From positions 1-22,447 of the forward strand of contig DGEB01000027.1 in the NCBI GenBank assembly GCA_002385735.1: 22,447 bases of DNA, written 5' to 3'. Below the pieces are notes generated by a model. That model searched no databases. It was not told the origin of the DNA and saw only the letters and a list, made by a program, of their open reading frames with translations. The translations under genes and the position numbers were made by a program. Origin of the DNA: Peptococcaceae bacterium UBA3937. GTDB taxonomy: Bacteria; Bacillota; Peptococcia; DRI-13; DTU073. How positions within the stretch are numbered: the first letter of the stretch is position 1; the number at the start of each line of letters is the position of its first letter. Positions 15,777 to 22,447 of this stretch are shown piece after piece.

Positions 15777-17090
15777 TTAGTAGTTGGCAGCATTTCCACC
15801 CTCGTCATAATTCACCGGATAATAGTAATGAATCAACCGTTCATGCCATTTCGCCGCGGAAAAAGCAGTCAACAGGTTTTGTAATTCCTCGGTATTTCTT
15901 TCCCACTCGCACATCACAATGGCTTCACTTTCTTTCAAAGGATAGCGGAGAATTTCATTCCAGGTCCTTTCGTTGACGATTTTATAGAAAATAGCATCAT
16001 TATTGGTTAATACAACCAGCACTTTGCGATCGGGAGAAGACACCGCATCAACAGCATCAGGCACTTTTTCTTTAATTACATCCCAGGAGGGATAACTTGT
16101 TGTGTTATGAAACAGTCCTGATATATCAATCGGGATTTTAAAATCCTCAAAATAACCTCGGCCTACTTCCGCATTGTAATCTAAGCGACCGATTAAAATT
16201 AGCTCGCCTTGCGTATGGACCAATCCCCAGTTGGCCACATCCGCATACTGTAATAACCGGTCACTGTTTCTACTCCGTAAATAAGCTTTATTGCTTTCTT
16301 CAAGCATGATCTTTGTTCCTTCTTCGCCGAAAATATCGGAGAACAAGATATTGTACTCATACAAATTGCTGATATTTTCCACAGGCAACACAGCCAGTTT
16401 TCCATAAGCCCAACTGTTCATCAAGCCAGGATCGGTTCCCTCGGTGGAAAAAGCAATAGACATCAAATCTTTCGTGACATAATTAATCAAAGTGGTGTCG
16501 GTCCCGTTGGAAATCCGCATCCGATTGAATTCGGGCTTTTGCAACATCGGTTCCTGGCTCATGGGAGCAGCAAAAACTAAATCTTCCATCCACTTTTGAT
16601 CAAATAAGGTCCTCACTACCCCCACGTTCCACAACTCACCGTTTTTAAACAAAAAAAGGTCTTGGGTTTCGATAACCGGTTTGTCGATATTTTTGAAATC
16701 AACAATCAACGTCCGATAAAAAGGCGGGGGATACTTTCCAATAATACTGGAGGGAATTACCTTCACGGCCGGGTCATGAGGGGGTTCTTTATAACTCCTT
16801 AGTCCCAGGAAAAGCCGGTATTGAGTATCGATGACCTCTTTCAATTTCTCATCATACATTGCAGGCGTCCTTTGTTGCTGACCTTGCGCCGGCGCATTGT
16901 TAGGATCTTCCTGCGGCGCAACGTCAGCAGGATTAAACGGCTCATGCGGGTATTGCGTCATTTGTCCGGCCTGCTGTGCTGGCGGTTCTTGCCCCTTGTC
17001 TTTAAACATCTTTATCAGCTTTTCTGCCCCGAAGGTTAACAAAACCGCAATCGCCAAAATAATTGACAACATTTTGATTTTATTATTCAT
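15777..17090 (-). CDS. Membrane-anchored protein of unknown function
   Basis: I do not recognise this 437-residue protein. It has one N-terminal hydrophobic anchor (about 7-23, MLSIILAIAVLLTFGAEKL) after a short basic start, then a Pro/Gln-rich spacer (about 34-76, with EPPAQQAGQ and NNAPAQGQQQ), then a globular domain of about 360 residues rich in aromatic residues. The topology suggests that most of the chain is outside the cytoplasm. Segments such as PPPFYRTLIVDFKNIDKPVIETQDLFLFKNGELWNVGVV and VSSPDRKVLVVLTNNDAIFYKIVNERTWNEILRYPL look like beta-sheet repeats; a propeller or other sheet-rich fold is possible but unproven. GGAGGG lies 6 nt before ATG 17090. It is 78 bp downstream of the YhaN-like gene on the same strand and could be the last gene of that operon. 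Confidence 0.75.
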   Translation of the reverse strand: MNNKIKMLSIILAIAVLLTFGAEKLIKMFKDKGQEPPAQQAGQMTQYPHEPFNPADVAPQEDPNNAPAQGQQQRTPAMYDEKLKEVIDTQYRLFLGLRSYKEPPHDPAVKVIPSSIIGKYPPPFYRTLIVDFKNIDKPVIETQDLFLFKNGELWNVGVVRTLFDQKWMEDLVFAAPMSQEPMLQKPEFNRMRISNGTDTTLINYVTKDLMSIAFSTEGTDPGLMNSWAYGKLAVLPVENISNLYEYNILFSDIFGEEGTKIMLEESNKAYLRSRNSDRLLQYADVANWGLVHTQGELILIGRLDYNAEVGRGYFEDFKIPIDISGLFHNTTSYPSWDVIKEKVPDAVDAVSSPDRKVLVVLTNNDAIFYKIVNERTWNEILRYPLKESEAIVMCEWERNTEELQNLLTAFSAAKWHERLIHYYYPVNYDEGGNAANY

Positions 17091-17168
17091 TCCTCACCCT
17101 CCATCCTTTTCCCTATATTTCCAGAAAGCGTCTCCCGTTTTATCTTGAGTGGTAATTTATCCCGCCGG

Positions 17169-19982
17169 TTAAATCGCAAGGTAATGAAATCTTTTTCCGA
17201 CAAGGATTTCTGCTTCTCTCCGATGACAGGTGAACAATAGGACCTGATGCTCTTTTGCATATGCTAAAAGATAATTGAGGGTAGCGGCAAGTCTTTGGTC
17301 ATCGTATTGGGTGAAAGCATCGTCGAGTAACAGAGGAAGTTTACGCTCTTTGTTGTAAGCCAAGTCAATAATCCCCAAACGTAAGGCAAAATAAACCTGG
17401 TCCAGCGTCCCATTACTGAAGAATTGCAAGTCCCGAATCGAATCATGCTGATCTTTTAAACTAATCCGGTAGTTTTCCGCTACTTTGACTTCGCCGTGGC
17501 GACCGGCCGTGATCCCTTGCAGAATCTGTCCCACTTTCTTATTAAGATCCGGACCAAAGCTCTTTTGCAATTGTTGAAAAGACTCTTGCAGTAATTCCTT
17601 AATTAAATCCAGCACCTCAACTATCTCTTTATATTTCCCGATTTGTTGCTCTGCTTCCGCCAGCTCTTCTTCGATCCGCGGAAGCTCCCGAACGTCTTGC
17701 AGCCGGTTTTTGATTGCCGTCTCAAGACTTACCACTTTCTTTTCTATATTCAATCTTTCTTCGCGAAATTCCTTCAATTTCGTTTCGAGTCGTTCTTTTT
17801 CTTCAGCAATCTTTTCCTTCGGAAAAGCCACCGGAGAGAACTCCTTCCTACCCTCCTCCTCGGAACAAGCTGCTTCTACGGAAGGGGCTAAAGATGCTAA
17901 ATCTCTCCCTGCTAAACTTTTCTCGAAATTGTTTTGTTCCGTGGACAAACGAATTTGCAATTCCGTTTTTTGGTCCAGCAAGGACCGGTAATTTTGTAAA
18001 AGCTGCTCTACTGTTTCTATTTCGACATTTTCTGAACATTCTCCTTTTTTGTTATCAAAAAAGTTCAGTCGCTCCGCTAATTTTCGGACCGCTTCCTCCT
18101 TAACTGCCCGCAGCTCATTGAGCCGGAGCTCCAAATCGGTCCGTTCCCGGATTAAACTATCCCTCTTGTTTTTTTGGACCCGGTATTCCGCTAATTTGTC
18201 CCGGAATTCCGTGGTCGATACGCACCGGGTTTTTTGTAACAGCGCCGTAATAAACTCCTGGCCCTGGGCCAGCTGTTGACGCACCTCCTCTTCTTTCTCT
18301 TGCCCGAGCCGCTCCCGGCGCTCGGCAACCTTCGCCTGCAAAACCTCCAACTCTCCCCTCAGGGAAGTAAAAATCCGGCGACACTCTAAATAATCCTGTC
18401 GATCGAAGGCCCCAAAACGTCGATAAAACGCCTGCAACTCTGCTTCGAGGACCGCTAAATCATCTCGGGCACTCCCGTGCTCATCGCTAGCTTCCAATTG
18501 CGCCTCAATCTCCGCAAGATTTGCCTTATTCTTTTTGTATTGCCGGTAGGCATGTCCCGCGACCAGAACCCCCAATAAGGCAAAAAGGTAAGCCAGGGGA
18601 AACACAAAGATTCCCAGCAGGATGCTGCCAAGGGCCAATAAACTGCCCAGGAGGAGATTGTTTTTCGCCCGTTTGAACTCATCCAGTAAAACATCTCGCC
18701 TTAAGACGTGAATCTGCCGGTCATGTTTAATCTGTTCTTCCAGGACTCCTTTCAGCTCTTCTTTGTCCCTAATCGCTTTTTCCTCTTCTGCCGTTAATTC
18801 ATAAAAATGCACCATTGGTCCCATTTCCGCTTTTTTGGCGGCAATCTCCTGCTCCAACTCTTCAATTTCCTGCTGAAGCCGGGCAATCCCCTGTAAAACA
18901 TCCTGACACACTTTTTCTTCCTGTTCCCGGAGGAGCAATTGCATCTCAATATCTTCGGGTAAATCGGCAAAGCCGGGGAAGGACCCTAAGTGGGTTTCCA
19001 GTTCGGTAAGAACGCTGTTTTTCTTCGTGAGCTCCTCTTCCTTTTCGTGAGCTAAGGAACTTTTCTGCCGCCAGTCATTGAGCATTTTTTCGCTCTCTTG
19101 CAAAAAAGCCGCATCAACAGGCCAGGAACCACATACCAACTGCTCTTCCAGCCCGGCCAGCTCAGCCTGCCACTTTTCCAGCAACACCGCCTGTTTTTGC
19201 AGTTCCTGATACTCTAAGCACTGTTCGTAATTTTTTAGCGCCTGTTTTTGCGCCTCCAGTTCCGCAAGCAGTTTTTCCAAATCATCCTTTTTCACCAGCA
19301 AATCATTTAAGCTGAGTTGATCCTTGATCGTTTCTTCATGCAAGAGCTCCGCTTGCTTTTTTTCCTCCAGTAATTCAGCGCGTAAAAAGCATAAACTATC
19401 CAGCTTACCGTTTCCCGAACGTAAAGTAAGCCGTTTGCGCTCTTTCTCGATATTATGCAGCGCCATTTGCAGCGAAACCTGTTCCTCGCCGGTTTCCTGC
19501 AAATTCATCAACCGCGCCATGATCTCGTCTTCTTTGTCCGGCGAAACGGCACTCCCCAGTTGAGGTATATAGATCGTCCGGCTATAGGCGCCTTCTCCTA
19601 AGCCCAGGATTTTTTCTCCGGGTTCGGCGAAGGCATCACCCTCTTCCACCACTTGCCCGGTCAGGGCGTCGATGATGGTCCAATTATCCCGGCGCCGGTT
19701 GCCCAATTTTCTTCTGAGCAATAATTCCCGCCCTTGCTCATTCAGAAAATATATTTCTCCCTCGCCAAATTCCCCATCCCACGGCTGAAACCGGAGACGG
19801 TCGTTTTCCCGCAAATCCCGTTTTTGGGATTTCAGGCCGTAGAACATCGCTTTGAGAAAAGCTAAGATCGTGGACTTCCCGGCTTCGTTCGCACCGTAAA
19901 TGATATTTAACTGATCCTCCAAGGGGATCTCCAGTTCCTTCAGTTTACCAAAATTCCTGATCCTTAGTTTAGTCAGTATCAT
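17169..19982 (-). CDS. yhaN: YhaN-like Rad50/SbcC-type ATPase with an internal membrane hairpin
   Basis: A 937-residue ATPase of the SMC/Rad50 superfamily. The N-terminal lobe has NFGKLKELEIPLEDQLNIIYG and Walker A GANEAGKST (30-38). Long heptad-rich coiled-coil arms follow. Near the middle, at about 441-478, are two hydrophobic helices (LLLGSLLALGSILLGIFVF, AYLFALLGVLVAG), placed where Rad50 carries its zinc hook; no CxxC hook is seen. The C-terminal lobe has the signature FFSNGTLDQVYFALRLGIIDLA and Walker B LPLLLDDAFTQYDD. B. subtilis YhaN is the model relative, paired with YhaO. ATG 19982 overlaps the upstream phosphoesterase stop by 4 bp (ATGA), so the two are translationally coupled and probably form a complex acting on DNA ends. 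The membrane hairpin suggests membrane attachment at the tip of the coils. The exact biological role is unknown. Confidence 0.88.
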   Translation of the reverse strand: MILTKLRIRNFGKLKELEIPLEDQLNIIYGANEAGKSTILAFLKAMFYGLKSQKRDLRENDRLRFQPWDGEFGEGEIYFLNEQGRELLLRRKLGNRRRDNWTIIDALTGQVVEEGDAFAEPGEKILGLGEGAYSRTIYIPQLGSAVSPDKEDEIMARLMNLQETGEEQVSLQMALHNIEKERKRLTLRSGNGKLDSLCFLRAELLEEKKQAELLHEETIKDQLSLNDLLVKKDDLEKLLAELEAQKQALKNYEQCLEYQELQKQAVLLEKWQAELAGLEEQLVCGSWPVDAAFLQESEKMLNDWRQKSSLAHEKEEELTKKNSVLTELETHLGSFPGFADLPEDIEMQLLLREQEEKVCQDVLQGIARLQQEIEELEQEIAAKKAEMGPMVHFYELTAEEEKAIRDKEELKGVLEEQIKHDRQIHVLRRDVLLDEFKRAKNNLLLGSLLALGSILLGIFVFPLAYLFALLGVLVAGHAYRQYKKNKANLAEIEAQLEASDEHGSARDDLAVLEAELQAFYRRFGAFDRQDYLECRRIFTSLRGELEVLQAKVAERRERLGQEKEEEVRQQLAQGQEFITALLQKTRCVSTTEFRDKLAEYRVQKNKRDSLIRERTDLELRLNELRAVKEEAVRKLAERLNFFDNKKGECSENVEIETVEQLLQNYRSLLDQKTELQIRLSTEQNNFEKSLAGRDLASLAPSVEAACSEEEGRKEFSPVAFPKEKIAEEKERLETKLKEFREERLNIEKKVVSLETAIKNRLQDVRELPRIEEELAEAEQQIGKYKEIVEVLDLIKELLQESFQQLQKSFGPDLNKKVGQILQGITAGRHGEVKVAENYRISLKDQHDSIRDLQFFSNGTLDQVYFALRLGIIDLAYNKERKLPLLLDDAFTQYDDQRLAATLNYLLAYAKEHQVLLFTCHRREAEILVGKRFHYLAI

Positions 19983-21109
19983 TCGATTCCGGCCTCCCCC
20001 TGTTCCAGAATCCGAAGACCATATTTAAGAGCCAACTCGGCCTTGCGGCGCTCGGCCTCCTCTTGGGCGGCCGCACTTCTGGCCAGTGCCTTTTGGACAA
20101 ATAAGCCTCTTAAAGTATAGTCATTTGCCAATAATTGCGGATCAACCTGCGTCATCGTTTCATCAATTATTTGCACATAATAAAAGTCCTGCTGCAGTTT
20201 TTCGGTTAAAACGGCAGGATAAAAGGGAAAGTCCCCCGGCAAAGCTCCGCTTAAGACCAGGCGGAAAAGGTTCTTTTCCGGTTCAAGCCCTTCCACGGCC
20301 GCCCGTATTTTCGCCGCAATTTGCTCGTAAGTCTGGCAGCCGCTGATCTCAATCCTCTCCTCGTAGTATTTTCGCTTCCCAATGCCGCGAAAAGACAACT
20401 GACAGCGCCCCTTCCTGAGGGTGCCGAGTAAAACTCCTTTCTCTCCCAACTCGTCAAAGGCTCGTCCCTCCGGACAGCCTGGATACGCCCAAAAAGTATC
20501 CCCCGCCTGATTGATCCCGCTAAAGGAATGGCGATGCCCCAAGGCAAGATAATCCAGCCCGCTGGCCGCAATTTCCTCCGTGGTCAACGGATTGTAATCG
20601 CTGTCTTGCCCGGTGCCCACCACATCTCCATGTAACACCATCAGATTAAGCTTCGCCGGATCGGCAACCGTAAAGCCCTGCAGCAAAGACTCCCGGACAT
20701 GGGGCTTCATAAAACCGCGCCCATACACGCAGACACCGAGCTCACAAAGCTCAATTTTCTCCCCTTCGTCCTGAAAAACATGCACATTTTCAGGCCAGTC
20801 CACTAAACGATAATAGGACCTTTCGTAAAAAGGATCATGGTTGCCCGGAGCGATAAAAACCCGGATCTGCGGAATTTCCTGTAAACAATCCCTTAAGTAA
20901 TCAATGGTCATACGGCTGACCCTTTCATTATCAAAAAGGTCCCCGCTGATCAGCAGAAGATGGATGTTTTCTTCCTGCGCGACCCTTACCATTTGGCCAA
21001 AGGTTTCCCGTAAATCCTCTTTCCTTTTTTCCCCGAGGCTGCCCGGTAGCTCCCGAAAAGGACTGTCGAAATGAAAATCGGCACAATGAAGTATTTTGAT
21101 GCTGTCCAA
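19979..21109 (-). CDS. yhaO: YhaO-like Mre11/SbcD-type metallophosphoesterase
   Basis: A 376-residue calcineurin-fold nuclease of the Mre11/SbcD family. Its metal-ligand motifs appear in order: HCADFHFDSPF (Asp11, His13), SGDLFDN (Asp57), GNHD (89-92), LMVLHGDVVG and YLALGHRHSF. It is expected to be a manganese-dependent DNA exonuclease or endonuclease subunit that works with the Rad50-like ATPase encoded immediately downstream. The rest (about 230-376) would be a capping and ATPase-binding region. The start is a TTG at 21107-21109, with AGGAGG 9 nt upstream lying inside the preceding HEPN gene. It is 3 bp from the HEPN stop and overlaps yhaN by 4 bp. The physiological substrate is unknown. 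Confidence 0.9.
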   Translation of the reverse strand: MDSIKILHCADFHFDSPFRELPGSLGEKRKEDLRETFGQMVRVAQEENIHLLLISGDLFDNERVSRMTIDYLRDCLQEIPQIRVFIAPGNHDPFYERSYYRLVDWPENVHVFQDEGEKIELCELGVCVYGRGFMKPHVRESLLQGFTVADPAKLNLMVLHGDVVGTGQDSDYNPLTTEEIAASGLDYLALGHRHSFSGINQAGDTFWAYPGCPEGRAFDELGEKGVLLGTLRKGRCQLSFRGIGKRKYYEERIEISGCQTYEQIAAKIRAAVEGLEPEKNLFRLVLSGALPGDFPFYPAVLTEKLQQDFYYVQIIDETMTQVDPQLLANDYTLRGLFVQKALARSAAAQEEAERRKAELALKYGLRILEQGEAGIE

Positions 21110-21112
21110 CGA

Positions 21113-21565
21113 TCAAGTCCTCCTGTTTTCACATTTGATAATATAGCGCACTTTGCTGATGGTTTTTTGAGCGCTCTGTAAACACCTGTCCACATCTTCG
21201 GCAAGAACCGCCGATGCTGCCATACTGCCAGAACCGTTTTCATCGTAATAATACCCGTCCAGGATAGCGACATCTTTTAATAAAACACCAAAGCCATGGT
21301 CATGCTTCATGGCTAACCGGCACAACCGCACTAATTGATGCCCTTCCGGCAAAATCCCGGTCATATACACCAGATAACCTTTCAAAAAATTCTCCACGGC
21401 CTGATGATAATGAAAACAAATCGCTTTTTTCTCAGAATTATATTTGGTAAGAATTTTCGCGCTTCTTATTTCGCCCTTGGCTAAAGCAAAGCATTTATTA
21501 CGCAAGCCGACAGTCCCCAACAGAACCACCCCATTCACGTTTATTACAAATAACCAAATGTTCAT
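21113..21565 (-). CDS. HEPN-domain protein
   Basis: A 150-residue protein whose centre and C-terminus match the HEPN fold: KGEIRSAKILTKYN (helix 1), AICFHYHQAVENFLKGYLVYMTGILPEGHQLVRLCRLA (the FHxQQAxExxLKxLLxxxG...HxLxxLL pattern), then ILDGYYYDENGSG and AEDVDRCLQSAQKTISKVRYII. HEPN proteins are often RNA-cleaving toxins or partners of minimal nucleotidyltransferases, but no nucleotidyltransferase gene is present. Instead the gene is 3 bp upstream of a Mre11-like phosphoesterase gene. The first 20 residues (MNIWLFVINVNGVVLLGTV) are hydrophobic and unlike the family, and the ATG has no strong ribosome site. A start at an internal GTG/TTG near residues 10-21 is possible. A catalytic RX4-6H motif in the canonical C-terminal position is not evident. 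Confidence 0.72.
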   Translation of the reverse strand: MNIWLFVINVNGVVLLGTVGLRNKCFALAKGEIRSAKILTKYNSEKKAICFHYHQAVENFLKGYLVYMTGILPEGHQLVRLCRLAMKHDHGFGVLLKDVAILDGYYYDENGSGSMAASAVLAEDVDRCLQSAQKTISKVRYIIKCENRRT

Positions 21566-21607
21566 GGTGTCTGTTCTCTTCTGCCTGTGCTCTGATTGCT
21601 TTACCTT

Positions 21608-21636
21608 ATTTTACTGTTTTCCACCCCATTTTACAA
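21608..21636 (-). promoter_or_regulatory. Predicted promoter of the HEPN-yhaO-yhaN operon
   Basis: On the minus strand TTGTAA and TAAAAT are separated by 17 bp, placing the start about 36 nt before the HEPN ATG at 21565. Confidence 0.5.
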
Positions 21637-21725
21637 TCCTTGGCCTTATTCACGCTTTGTTGCATTGGATTCGCGCTTTACCGCATAGCGTGCATCACAT
21701 TTGGGAACTTGCATGTTGCCGAATC

Positions 21726-21947
21726 TCAAAAACTCATATTGCTGAGGAAGGATTGAATGCTTTCCAAAGCGGCATTAAGACTGCCCATGATCGTTATATC
21801 AGTGCCCAACTGCTTATTGAGGAAAGACATGCCAAAGGCAAGCAGGATCAGCGTAAGTGCCGCACCCACAAACAGCTTAATCGACTTGACCACGATCTTG
21901 ATAATCACCAGTAGGATGACAATTCCAAACAGCACCGCCAAATCCAT
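21726..21947 (-). CDS. Small hydrophobic membrane protein
   Basis: This 73-residue protein has one strongly hydrophobic stretch (about 3-19), a short basic turn (KSIK), then a second (about 26-41). It ends in a polar segment, NKQLGTDITIMGSLNAALESIQSFLSN. I do not recognise the family. ATG 21947 has AGGAG 8 nt upstream, and a candidate promoter (TTGTTT-N17-GATAAT) sits at 22010-22038, so translation is plausible. It reads toward the HEPN-yhaO-yhaN operon but is separated from it by a predicted promoter, so it is probably independent. Confidence 0.65.
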   Translation of the reverse strand: MDLAVLFGIVILLVIIKIVVKSIKLFVGAALTLILLAFGMSFLNKQLGTDITIMGSLNAALESIQSFLSNMSF

Positions 21948-22009
21948 AGAAATTACTCCTTTCCAACAACTTTGCGCCGGTTTAGGGCTGAGAAAACACC
22001 TTTAAAATA

Positions 22010-22038
22010 ATTATCGCACAGTAATTTAAGGGAAACAA
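22010..22038 (-). promoter_or_regulatory. Predicted promoter of the small membrane protein gene
   Basis: On the minus strand TTGTTT is followed after 17 bp by GATAAT, about 60 nt before ATG 21947. Confidence 0.4.
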
Positions 22039-22066
22039 GACAGAACAAAGCACAGCAAGTAAAGAA

Positions 22067-22093
22067 GCATCGCGCAACAAAAATTCGCGATGC
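22067..22093 (-). terminator. Hairpin after the glycine betaine-binding fragment
   Basis: An 8-bp perfect stem (GCATCGCG with CGCGATGC) and an 11-nt loop are followed on the minus strand by a weak T-run (TTCTTT). It is about 40 bp after the fragment's stop codon, so it is a probable terminator. Confidence 0.5.
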
Positions 22094-22131
22094 CCCCTTA
22101 TTAATTATTCCTATCCGGTTCGGTTTTTCTA

Positions 22132-22437
22132 TTACTCTAACCAGGAATTGACCAGGTCCTGATTGTCCGCAATCCATTTCTTGACCGCACCCTGAATATC
22201 GTTGGGAGTCTGGTTGATCAAATCTTCCAGAGCACCAATTTCCTTGTCATTCATTTTAAAGTTTTTGATCCATTGAGCTACTTCAGGGTTTTTCTTCGCA
22301 AAATCTTTATGCGCTAAGGTATAGATTCCTTCTGCTTCTCCATACATCTTCGAAGGTGTATCATCTTCAAGGTATTTCAAGTCATATTTGGCAAACATCC
22401 AATGGGGACTCCAGCCGGTAATGGCGTTAGTGTAAAG
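22132..22437 (-). pseudogene. opuAC: C-terminal fragment of an OpuAC/ProX-type glycine betaine-binding protein
   Basis: Reading upstream from the stop at 22132, the frame encodes ITGWSPHWMFAKYDLKYLEDD, the aromatic quaternary-ammonium binding segment of OpuAC-type receptors. GIYTLAHKDFAKKNPEVAQWIKNFKM and the C-terminal KKWIADNQDLVNSWLE follow. About 100 of an expected 270-300 residues are in the window. The frame does not continue to the window edge: an in-frame TAA lies at 22438-22440, about nine codons before the conserved ITGW segment. The other frames are also closed or do not encode a recognisable receptor segment. The gene is therefore truncated, frameshifted or joined to other DNA here, unless the last bases are erroneous. 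The intact family member is the extracellular lipoprotein receptor of an osmoprotectant ABC importer. An ATG at 22398 could give an 88-residue product, which would lack the ligand pocket. Confidence 0.7.
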
Positions 22438-22447
22438 TTATTGTAGG

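Noticed and set aside
21294..21311. An R-x4-H (RLAMKH) HEPN ribonuclease motif in the 150-residue protein
   Set aside because: It lies in the middle helices just after the HQLVRL segment, not at the C-terminal helix position of catalytic HEPN motifs, so it is not evidence of RNase activity.
21444..21914. A 156-residue plus-strand open frame across the HEPN start and small membrane protein gene
   Set aside because: It lies antisense to two better-supported genes and their promoter, has no ribosome site and encodes no recognisable domain.

Overview
The window looks like a chromosomal segment of a Gram-positive bacterium of the Bacillota, probably a clostridial (Peptococcaceae-like) lineage. 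The evidence is: strong AGGAGG-type ribosome binding sites, frequent TTG/GTG starts, a CadC-type ArsR repressor, an LtaS-type sulfatase-fold enzyme, a YhaO/YhaN pair, a YknXYZ/MacAB-like exporter and an OpuAC-type glycine betaine receptor. No rRNA, tRNA, CRISPR array or complete mobile element is visible. The lineage is inferred from gene content only.

Layout. (1) 1-3520, minus strand: cadC-like repressor, then a P1B-2 Zn/Cd/Pb-exporting ATPase, then an alkyltransferase-like (MGMT-fold) protein whose terminator lies at 57-87. A perfect 10-6-10 palindrome upstream of cadC is the likely metal-responsive operator. (2) 3640-5607, minus: an HI0933/BaiN-type flavoprotein and yajQ form a two-gene operon with a promoter and a terminator. 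(3) 5650-9618, plus: an adaptor-ATPase-permease exporter operon (MacA/MacB or YknX/Y/Z type), preceded by a TTCACA-N5-TTCACA direct repeat of the kind bound by OmpR/PhoP regulators. (4) 9770-12331, minus: an OmpR-family response regulator and a PAS-containing histidine kinase, convergent with the exporter and sharing a bidirectional terminator with it. This two-component system is a good candidate regulator of the exporter. (5) 12407-13667, minus: a secreted LamG-domain protein with a Tyr/Asp/Arg-rich tail. An AT-rich 371-bp divergent intergenic region separates it from (6) an LTA-synthase-like membrane sulfatase (13864-15663, plus).

(7) 15777-21636, minus: a gene cluster reading HEPN protein, YhaO-like Mre11-type phosphoesterase, YhaN-like Rad50-type ATPase with a membrane hairpin, then an unrecognised membrane-anchored protein. 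The first three are tightly coupled (3-bp gap, 4-bp overlap). (8) 21726-22447, minus: a 73-aa membrane protein, and the C-terminal part of a glycine betaine-binding protein whose frame is broken just before the window edge.

The candidates for something new are the HEPN-YhaO-YhaN-membrane protein cluster, an exporter adaptor made of two adaptor modules in tandem, and an arginine/glycine motif (FRxRGFxRGxR) found both in the adaptor's tail and in the sensor domain of the neighbouring kinase. None of these is proven by sequence reading alone.
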